Origin: Saururus chinensis | Lineage: Eukaryota > Streptophyta > Magnoliopsida > Piperales > Saururaceae | Length of the DNA: 64,000 nt | Assembly (NCBI GenBank): GCA_035235625.1 | Contig: CP141141.1 | Location: 14,009,968-14,073,967 of the forward strand | Direction of reading: 5' to 3' | In this document: in pieces, positions 11,336 to 21,200 of the stretch | Layout of the letters: every line of letters begins with the position of its first letter | Position numbering within the stretch: position 1 is the first letter of the stretch | Notes under the pieces: generated by a model | Databases searched by the model: none | Told to the model about the DNA's origin: nothing | Seen by the model: only the letters and a program-made list of their open reading frames with translations | Made by a program: the position numbers and the translations under genes

Positions 11336-12074
11336 GCAGGATAAACACCATGGCAAGACATGATAAATGCTCGGCCGACTCATTAGCGGCCAGCACAAAC
11401 ACGGAACTTAATCCGTCGAACCCTCAGGTCTCAAACTCACAACGCTATCATTAGTTGTGCTTATAATTCAAGTTTGAATTAAGTATATTATGCGGTACAA
11501 TTATGCCACACAAACTCACAGTCCTCAACTGGTCAAACTGAAGCTGAGCCCGATCCGAAACCCAAGTTCGTCAGGGCAGCAGACTTCACTTATCCGTCCA
11601 CATCATGGACAAAACTCATCGTACAACAAACCCTTACAGTCTTACACACTTCGCCATCCATCTTATGGCCAAAACATCTTACACTGACATCCTCAAATAA
11701 CGCTCCTCAGAGCCAACCCAGTTGTTGCCCTCTTACTTATATCTCACTTATTATACTTATTTTTCACTTCATAATCTGTACGTTATGCTTGTATAATTAT
11801 GAACACTCTTACTGTCTGACAAATGCCCAACATACGATCCACCCCAAACTGATCCATTCTAATCCTTGCCTGTCATACTCTTACCCTCTGTCATACGCTT
11901 ATACAACTATATCCAAATCTAGACAAAGCCTCTGCCACCTCTTACTGTCCATCGCCCATACATCTGCCCACATACTCTTACACATAACCATATCATAGGC
12001 AAAAGCCATCATACATACGTATGTCTCACACATACGTATAACATACACATACGGTCATACATACATAACTTACA

Positions 12075-12260
12075 AACATGCACGCTAACCATCACTAGCA
12101 CATGCATACATTCACACATACATCAAACATGCACGCTAGCCATCACTAGCACATGCATACCCACATTCATACATACTTCAAACATGCACGCTAGCCATCA
12201 CTAGCACATGCATAATTCATACGTAGCATATTGACATATTTGCTAGCCATCGCTAGCGCA
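12075..12260 (+). repeat. About 60-bp tandem repeat around GCTAGCCATCACTAGCACAT
   Basis: Three clear units and a diverged fourth carry the imperfect palindrome GCTAGCCATCACTAGC. The inverted relative at 36.2-36.48 kb carries at least five copies of the complementary motif. Confidence 0.8.
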
Positions 12261-15200
12261 TACATAACCCACATCCATAAAATGTGCATACATCTCATGC
12301 ATATCAATCATACCATACAATCATGCTTACACGCACATCATGTAATCGGATCGTTACTTAACATCCAAGCATGGAATCATACAATCCTAGCATGCTGCTA
12401 CTCATTCAAAGCATGCTTCATGAATTTACGAGTTCAATACTCCCCTACCTCGTAATCATGACGTTCGATGGCGAGCACACGACGGTGGCGGCGTCAGTGG
12501 CGGAGTTGGCGGTCAAAACCGTTGCCTGGCTGAGAGAGCTGCTGTCCCAAGGGTTTCAAGATGCGCCGAAACTATCCACGGCCAAACAGAGTGTCAGAAC
12601 TCAATGGGGTAAAACCCGCGATCCACGGCGGCACACTAGGGCGGCCGGGAGAAAAATCATGCCAACATATGTGGCGGTGCGACCAAATGTCGAGGGTGTA
12701 CTCTGAAGATCAGCTGGAGGCTAAAATGTGCACAGCTGGCCACAAAGACATCGAAATCGGCCGTGGACAGCACCCAACGGCGACGATTTCGGTCAACAAA
12801 GGCCCACATACGGGCGGAGAGCGTGGGGCAACGCTCGAGAATAAAGGAGAGGTGGTGGAGGACGGCTCTGTGGTCAACTCCACTCGGTGGCAAAGCCAAC
12901 CGATGGTCAGGCGGCACGAATGCGGTGCCTAAACCCAGAAGTACACGCGTGGCTACATGCGCACGCGGCCCAAAGGGCGGGGGAAATGGCTGAAATGAGG
13001 CGACTCAAGGCCCATAAAAGCCAACAGGGCTAAGGCCCTTAGCTGTGACCAATCTAAGCAGCAACATCGCCGATCGCCACCCACAACCAATACTCATGGT
13101 GCGGGCTGTTGTGCATCTCGCACGGTATAGGGCAATGACAAGCGGCCCATTCCGGGCGGAGTGTATAATTGGGCCAAGTGGGGCTGACCCTCACTATTGC
13201 CTAGCCGAAGCAGAGCCCACCGTGGTCAAGTCACCCTCACCCGCCAACGATGGCGGTGCCAACTCGCAGGAGAATCCACCCACCGTACGGCGTAAATCGG
13301 ACTGGGCGGAGCGGCCAAGATGGCAGCGGAGCTGGCTGGGGGTCGGCCTTGCGGTCACTGGACCGCGGCTGGCCAGACGGAGGCCGAGCGGAGCCGTCTT
13401 CGGCCAAAGGCAGCAATTTCCGGCGCTGGTAGTCCCAAACACACAGGGGCCAAAAACAGGGGACTGGATGGAAGTGTCTGGCCGAAGGGAAGATGGAGGA
13501 CGGAGGCGAAATCGGCCAGGGAGAGGTGGCTCAATCACGTCACCGGACCAAGGCCAAGCCAGACGGAGGTCCGGTCGGCCGCAGCTCGCCGCCGGAAGCC
13601 TCTATTTCACTGAAACAGAAGCACCGGCGGGAACAGGGCAGAAGGAGGAATTGGGACGGGGCCGCGGAGCGGAGGCTCACCGGGCCGGGAGGGGTGTCCT
13701 CCTGCCGTCGCCGGCCTAGGGCGGAGCCGTGGGCGGCCGGCCGGCCCTCGCCGGCCCACGGCGGCGGCGGTGCAAATCAAACAGACGAAAGGGGGCTCAC
13801 CGGGGGAGGAGGCGGCGCGTCCGGGGCAGTGGCCCCTTGGCGTCGCACCGCCGGGGCGGAGCCTGTGCCGGCGGCCTGGCGGCCGGCGGCGGCCGGGCAC
13901 AAGGAATAGGCGGAAGGGGGCAGGGGCGCACTGTTCACAATTTCTGGGATCGGGCCGAGCCCGATCCTTTTATCTGTTATCCTTTATTTTTTTTTCCACT
14001 TACGTCCCCAATGCGTGTTAACCCACTGGTTACGCGTCAAACCTCCAAAATTCGCGCCGTAAGCGCGCAGCGAGGCCCGTGGCCCGCTACTAAGCCCCAC
14101 ACCCGACTCTACGGGTATAAATATGGGAGAAATACATAAATACACATACATAGAAACGTCACATTTTCCTGCCAAAAATGACCAGAAAAATGGCAGAAAA
14201 ATCCCAGAAAATCGTAGAAAAATCAGGGACCTTACACAATGTTATATAAATGTGGAGTGTTTTCAGCTATGTTAGGCTACTGGAAATGCATGCTATTGAG
14301 TTTATAGAGTTGAGACATATGCTTAGGGATGGTGGAATGACATGTTTTGTGGCATGATGTTAGAATCGTTATCTTGAAATTATGAATGGTTGTTTCTCTT
14401 TGGTTAAGCATATATTTTCAGTAGGACTACAATCATTGTTGGACTGATTTGTCATGATAGATTGTGGTTAGTGGTGTGTGAATGTTGGTGAATGTCATGA
14501 CTCAATGATGAAATGAGTGATGTTATATGTGTTTAGCCTTTGTGGTTGAGTTTTGAATTTAGCTATAATTTCAACGATTCTTCTACTATGATTTCCGCTA
14601 GAATTCATGTTTAGATAGAAATTCACATGTGTAGTGTGGTAGTGAGTTGATTTTCAAGCATGTTGATATGCATTATGTGAAATGCTTCTACTAGTTACAC
14701 ACACATGTGGGGGGTTAAATGATGAAGTTGAAGCTTAATATTATGATTATGAATGATGCATTAGGGGCTGGTGAGAGCACTTATCATGATTAGGATTCAT
14801 GTATGCTTTGCCCACGCATGTATCATGCTGCACGCATCATGAAAATGGATTTCCAATTGAGGCTTCATCGTGATTAATCGAATTTGATCGATTGGATGCA
14901 ATGTGATGGAATTGTGTGCCGGATTGATCTGTTGTGGATTAATCGCAAGTTGATTGGTCAGAAAGGACATATTTTGATTTGAAGTTCCTGTGTGGAACGA
15001 TTTGAAGTTCCTGTGTGGAACGAGTGCACTCCCCGGGTTGAGTCTTGTTTAATGGAATGATGTGGGGACGAGTTATGTACTTGTCTTGCGGATATGTGAA
15101 AATGTTATTATGTGTGTCATCTGGACCCTGAGAATCCAGTGTGGTATGCCGTGTGCACCCCGCTACCACGTGTTCTAGGGTTCTCTGTGTGAGAACTCGG

Positions 15201-15424
15201 GCTCTTCCCTCCGCAGGAGATGTTCCTGGGCGAACACCCCTACTCTAGATTCTCTGTGTGAGAATGGGACATCCTTGGCCAGGATTGTCCAGGGCAAGCA
15301 GTATTAGGGATTGACAACCCCGATTTTTCTTTAATTCTTGTGTAGAATTTTGGACCATGACACACCTTCGTGGCCTTGTCTATGCTCCCGTCTGTGTGAC
15401 ATTATTGTGTGGTTACTCCTTGAT

Positions 15425-15715
15425 GGAGTTTGATTTGATACTATGCATGTGGAATATGTATGCTAGAGATACATCCATGCATGTTGATTTTGATGTTATG
15501 CATGTGGGAATATGTATGTTAGAGATACATCCATGAGGGATTAGTTATGATGTGAATGCATGTGGGAATATGTATGCTAGAGATACATCCATGCATGTTG
15601 ATTTTGATGTTATGCATGTGGGAATTTGTATGTTAGAGATACATCCATGCGGGATTGGTTATGATGTGAATGCATTATGTATGTTAGAGATACATCCATG
15701 CAGATTGAATTATGC
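15425..15715 (+). repeat. About 57-bp tandem repeat in the outer solo LTR, 5 copies
   Basis: Units contain ATATGTATG(C/T)TAGAGATAC followed by ATCCATGC. Alternate units are more alike than neighbours, suggesting a dimeric higher-order period. Confidence 0.8.
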
Positions 15716-17906
15716 ATTATGATGCCATGTTGGGTGATATGAATGTGTGATCAGAAAGTGATGCACCATGTAAATCTTTGATCTGAACGATCTCATTGCT
15801 AAGCTATCGTATTTTTCTACGTTGACAGTGATATTAAAACCATTGTTGAGTGTTAAAACTCACCCCTCTTTTGTGTTTTGATTTGGGGCTGCGTGGTGCG
15901 ACACGCAGACGGACAGGATTGCCTCTATGAGGAAAAGTCAGAGGTAGCTTGGGTGTGATGAGGGAGATCATTGCGTGACTTACCTGCGTTTGTTTCATGC
16001 TTTATGTTCGAACCTTTGTGTAGGGTTCTTGTCTTGGATTTATGTCGTATTTTGCAGTTGTGATGCTTATGACTTATATTGAGTCGGTGTGGGCTTTACT
16101 TAAACTAAGCTTGTGGGTTTGAGATTGTTGTTTACTTTGTGATAAGCAACACTTTTTTCCTTCCCTTTTATTTACTCTTGCTCAAAGGATTGTGCGCATT
16201 CCGTGTTTCTGTTAATCGCCCGTGGATAGGGATTAAGTCTTCCGCTAGATTATTTTCTCAATTTTCACTTCGTCGCCCCCGCGCGCTTGACCGGCCCCTG
16301 GACCGGGTTTGGCTCGGGTCGGGCATCGCCGGGGCGTGACAGGCTATACCGGCATGGTTCCTCCAAAGTTTGCCAAACTGCCCCAAAACACTCCAAAGGA
16401 CTCTCCAACACTATTTAGAGGGGGAGGGGACATCCTAAGAATCTAAAGATGTGCTAGTCAACCATGTGTCACAACATAGCCAACTATGTGTGTATATCAT
16501 TGCGTGCATTTTGCACAACATTGCGCACACTTGTTGTGCAACATTGTGGGCTTTCCCCGCAACGCTTGCATTCATGATGTGCAACACTATGGGCAGTTCC
16601 TGCAATGTATACACACTTGGTATACAACACTTCTACACGTGTGTGTGCCCCAGCATGTGTAACGGATAGTCCACTTCACTACCCCGTGCACTCTCCCCCA
16701 ATTGACTCGTCAATGCCCTCATCGATGGTACAACTCAAGGGGGTCTTGTTCTAGCTTCTAACCATGTCACGAAATTGTGACGATGGGTTAACTTTGTTCA
16801 TGCGATGCTGATACGTCCCATACCTCACCGTTAACAAGAGCTTGTTGCCATTCACATCATTTTCGAGTCCCAATACAACTCAACGTAGCTTCAGTAACAT
16901 TGTTGTACCAATGACTAGGGAACAAGAGCACTACTGCATGAGGTCCTTGTAAAACCTAAACCCTTGATGACAAGTACTGCTTGCACAATCTAAAACTAAG
17001 AAGGAACCCGATCATCCATCATCTATACACATCCGTTTCAGCCCACATTTCCAACATCATCTATTTTCCATGTTAGTCCATCCACCCTGTATTGTCGAGA
17101 TCGAAGAACCTTGCATTCAGCTTATTCCATCTTTTCGCCCAAATGTTCGTCTTGGTTGCCTAGCAAGATGAAGCCTCGGCTTTGATACCACTTGTCACGG
17201 ATGCTCCCAGGAAATGACTACTATGCGGCACTCGTAAGGCCAAATAGCCAAGCAAGGCCATGACCTCATGCCATTTGACCAAGTGTTTAGCCTTCAAAGC
17301 CAAGCAACAAATGTGTCTTAATGCAGACATATGAACATGCCAGGACATTTCCCAAGTGAGCTGGCTGGAGCGGGACACCTCCTTGTAATGCACGGATCCA
17401 ACTTAGGCTCAACTAAGTATATGTAATGGTCTTTATTTCCAACACTGCTATAAGGCCGGACAGTTGCCACGTAAGTCAAAGAGTCCCATCTCCTAGTGGA
17501 CAAGGCTCCTGGTATAATAGCTAGCAGCACAACAAGCCTGCATTGCCATCCGAGACAGCCAATTGCGAGGCTAGGCATCATACCAATAAATTATTATTTC
17601 AGCTCACCATGTCCCCTTATATAGCATATGAATCTTTTTTTATTCTGTTGGAGTGGCAACCAAAGTGGTTGAGCATAGTTCCTCCAAAGTTTACCAAACA
17701 ACCCCAAAACACTTTAAAGGACTCTCCAATATTATTTAGATGGGAGAGTACATCTTAAGTCTCTAAAGATATACTAGTTGACCATATGTCTTAATATAGC
17801 TAATTATATATATGTATTATTATGTGTATTCTACATAATATTATATATAATATATTATATACTTTTATACAATATTTATATATATAGTATACAACACTAT
17901 AGTCAG

Positions 17907-17943
<37 letters not shown>

Positions 17944-17995
17944 TTCAACACGTGTGCCCCTGTATACTCAACTTCACTGTTCATACCCCGTGACA

Positions 17996-18268
17996 ACACA
18001 CTAATATACCTTGAATACTAATATAAGTTAGTGTGCGCCATCGTTCTTGAGAATGAACGCCTCAACTTAAGCATTGCTCACGACGAACAGGAGCGTTACG
18101 CTCGGCTCGGAGCGTGAAAAACGCTTCCCAAATTCCTCTTCAATCCTCGCAGGCCGTTTTGCTCTTACTTTTTGCAGTCGGGGAAAGTTACTTCCCTTTG
18201 AAAGGGCGCCACAAACTTGCCTTCAACACGGAAAATCCTTCTTTTTGCCGTCAGCTAATCCAATCCAC
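17996..18268 (+). promoter_or_regulatory. PYRR upstream region, squeezed against an old LTR
   Basis: Only 273 bases separate the end of the minus-strand LTR from the PYRR start codon. A weak TATA-like AATATAAG lies near 18020. An out-of-frame ATG at 18053 opens a five-codon upstream ORF if it is transcribed. The reading frame of PYRR is open upstream of its first ATG from about 18074, but has no earlier in-frame ATG. Promoter limits are inferred, not seen. Confidence 0.4.
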
Positions 18269-21200
18269 ATGCCTTTCGCCGTCGCCTTCGCCGCCCAGAT
18301 TCCCGTCGCGAGAGGCGTCGGCACTCCCCAGAGCCGCCACGCCTTGGAGGCAGGACTCGTCCGGCGGGCGGCGGAGCTGGCCGACAAGTCGGCGGGCTTC
18401 ACCTCACCCCACCCGAACTTCGGCTGCGTCATCGCCCGGGGGGAGAGGGTGGTTGGCGAAGGCTTCCTCTACGCCCAGGGCACCAAGTGCGCCGAGCTTC
18501 TGGCCGTCGAAGGCGCGGGCGACCTTGCTGCTGGCGCCACCGCCTTCCTCAACCTGGAGCCTGGTGACTGCCATGGCGACCAGACCGCTGTCTCCGCGCT
18601 GGTGAAGGTTCGTTCTAGTTCAATGTACTGCTTTTTTAGTCTTTAACTGGAAAAATCATAGCATAAACTGCGAATTATGTTGTTTTATTGCGTGAAGTTT
18701 GCTTTTTTGCCCGTGTTTTTGGTTCATGTTGAGTTGGTTGCTCTCCTACTTTCGTCAAAGTTATTATCTCCCTAGTTGGCTTGTAAATGACTACTATTTT
18801 CCTTTTGTGGATATGGATTTTGTTCCAAATTTTTTCAAGTTGCTAGTACCGTGTCTAAATCCAGCAAACTAAACCAACTATATTTGGATAATAGTTTTTC
18901 TACTCTTATCTCAAGATCAGCCACTTGGTCAGTTTGGTGCCACTTGGTAATAGCTTCAAATGCCTAGTTTTTTTGACCAGCTTAAACAGGTGACAATGCC
19001 TGGCCTGATCGCCAGGTCTACCAAGCTTGTGGGTTCATGATTCTTTCATTAATTAGTACATATAATCCGCCTGTATACATGTATTTTCGAAGTATCATTT
19101 CAATCTTTGTTTGACCTTTGGATGATTTTCACACCATTCGTGTGTGTGCCTTATGAATCTGTATCTGAGTTGCATTTTTCTTGCATGAGAGGTCCACTAA
19201 TTTGGTTTTGGAGAATGATATACTGTTTTGTGATATTTTTGCCAATATATATTTTTTGGAGTGGCTATGGCCCTCACATTTTGTTCATTAGGCAGGAATT
19301 TCAAGAGTTGTTGTGGGCCTTAGACATCCACTGCAACATCTCCGCGGAAATGCTATCCGCTCGTTAAGAAGTGAAGGTCTCCAAGTTGATATCCTTGGCG
19401 AAGAACTTCAAAGTAAACTAATAGAGGTAGGACTCACTTATTTAACGAATTGTGATGTTATTTGTAGCTTTATATTCCTTAGGTCTTTTAGGAAGTGTCT
19501 GTATTCACTAGTATTGTTTGATATTCTCTAACTATCGAAATCACAATTTTTAGGATGCTAGGAAGTCCTGCCTTTTAGTTAATGCTCCATTACTGTACAG
19601 AGCGGCTTCTCGAGTTCCCTTCTCTGTTCTTAAGTATGCTATGACTCTTGATGGTAAATTTTTTATTTTGTTGTTTTGTTTGATGATAAGGTGGAACTCG
19701 CATTTGATGTTTGCTTGTGTGTAGAGTTTAGGCTTACAATTTTATGCACCAGCTACCTGAGCCTACAATAACTTTAATAAATTAAAGAGGATTTTCCAGA
19801 AATTGCCCTCAACTCTTGTTTAATCCTACAAATGTATGCAACTATTGGGTATTCCTCGAAATGGCCATGTTCCTTATGCACATGTGAAAGCCCACACATG
19901 TGGCAGGCATAGTAACACATTTTGCAAAAATTTCTTGAAATTTCATTATATTTGCCGCTTTGGGTGCAAACAGCACAACAGGGCGAAATTTCTCCTGTTT
20001 TGGGAAAATTCTGGCAAAACAAAAATTTTAGCGCTTTTTTGTAATTTTTGGAAATTTTGGTGCTTCTTTTGGTCTGGGCTGAGTAACCCTTTTTTTCCCT
20101 GAGTTCAGTGTCTTTTGGGTTGGGTTGAGAACATAATCACCTTTAGGGCAACGGGGCTTTGATCCATCTCTGAGCAGAGATCAGACCCCCACCAGCCAAA
20201 CAGAGAGCTCCAGGAGTACCTCCTAATGACGATCGCTGGTGTGAGCCACAAGTGCGACGTTGCTTGCTGGAAAAAATTCACTTTTTTCTCGAATCTCTTC
20301 TCTTCAGTCTTCACTTCATCTTAACCAGCAGAGATCTCCCACAGCAATCATGAAGGTCCCCCCCACAGTCCTACTACTGGGCATACTCCTTGTTCCACAT
20401 CACCTGCAACCAGACAACCGCGTTACCCAGTGTAATTCCTGGTTTCTTCTCACCCCCCTTTATTGTATTGTTCTGTGTTAAAAATATGATTTTTTGGTGT
20501 CTTTTGATTTGAAGGCAAAGTTTTGGTTTTGGTGGATTTGGTCATCTGATCTTACTAATGGGACTTTTGCAGTTGTTTTTGAGCTTATAGGGGATTGGCT
20601 TTTGAAGAGAATTTTCTAAAAGTGTAGCTATACTCTTTTGTCTCTTTTGTAGTAATTGTAAGTTTGTAACTGCAAACTATCTGAAAGACCAGGAAAGATG
20701 TAATTTATTCATGCATTCATCTGTTTTTATAAGTACCAACTTTGACTTTTCATTGAGTTCATTCACAAAGGTTGTCCAGACTTCAAAATAGAGGCCTATG
20801 ATGTTAGCACATATGGTATGTCAACCAATTTTATTTTTGTGTTTCTTATTTGAATCATTGTATGCATGTTAGTGATTTGGTTATTTGCATATGAGATGTG
20901 GATTTGGAGTAAATGTTTGTCTTTATATATATTTTTAACGCTATTGAAACTTCTCCGAAACGAACAAACCTGAAATGACCCTTCACCAAAATGAACCAAA
21001 AACAAAACTTTGTTACTGTGGTGGCAAGAAATGACCCAAACTACCCCCATCCCCCTTCTTCCACTTCATCTCCAACAACCCACTGTGCCAGCTCTGCCCT
21101 GCCTCCTCCTCCTTGGAATCCAGTGGGACTGGCCACAAACCAGTCATAATGCCATTTCAAATTTTGATGTTTTTCTACAAGCTCTAATCTTAAAAAATGA

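Larger units (their letters stand above)
9516..14236 (+). mobile_element. Solo LTR of 4.7 kb, TSD CAATG
   Basis: It begins TGTAACGCCCGAG and ends GGGACCTTACA, so its termini are the inverted pair TGTAA/TTACA, and it is flanked by perfect 5-bp duplications CAATG (9511-9515 and 14237-14241). Base composition is mosaic: AT-rich at the left, tandem arrays in the centre (10.1-12.3 kb), and a GC-rich right third (12.5-13.95 kb) whose many overlapping ORFs in all frames look like composition artefacts. A TATA-like box (TATAAATATG) lies at 14116, about 120 bp before the end. A diverged, truncated relative lies inverted at 35.1-38.1 kb. No pol domain is visible, so a solo LTR is the simplest reading; a large non-autonomous element is the alternative. 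Confidence 0.85.
8252..16341 (+). mobile_element. Solo LTR (about 3.4 kb without its own insertion), TSD GGCTA
   Basis: The element starts TGTAAGGACC at 8252, ends GGGGCGTGACA at 16341, and is flanked by identical 5-bp duplications GGCTA (8247-8251 and 16342-16346). Both flanks continue into the same older LTR, confirming the insertion. A TATA box (TATAAAAGGG) at 8674 sets the + orientation. It is interrupted at 9515/14237 by another LTR. Its own sequence, 8252-9515 plus 14242-16341, has no coding potential. Inside are three GGCGATCGATCGGC palindromes (9350-9450) and a tandem array (15425-15715). Confidence 0.85.
7738..17995 (-). mobile_element. Short non-autonomous LTR retrotransposon (TRIM/LARD-like), interrupted by a nested insertion
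   Basis: Two related LTRs enclose about 500 bases of non-coding internal DNA. The right LTR (17193-17995, 803 bp) starts TGTCACGG and ends CCCCGTGACA. The left LTR is 7738-8251 plus 16347-16690, split by the insertion at 8252. On the minus strand the primer-binding site is clear: TGGTATCAAAGCC follows the LTR end (plus-strand 17178-17190), matching the initiator-Met tRNA type. A GGGGGAGAG-like polypurine tract (plus-strand 16691-16699) abuts the other LTR. The element therefore runs on the minus strand. The LTRs differ at many bases, so it is old. No gag or pol is present. Target duplications are not clear (ACACA at 17996-18000 against GCACA at 7732-7736). Confidence 0.75.

Noticed and set aside
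10179-11454. ORFs of up to 143 codons
   Set aside because: They read through tandem arrays whose period gives stop-free but repetitive peptides; no protein features.
12371-14175. Many overlapping ORFs of 60-224 codons on both strands
   Set aside because: They lie in the GC-rich end of a solo LTR, occur in nearly every frame, show no domain and are explained by low stop-codon frequency in GC-rich DNA.
18114-18605. 163-codon ORF overlapping the start of PYRR
   Set aside because: It is a shadow frame of the GC-rich first exon; the conserved deaminase-like text is in the frame that starts at 18269.
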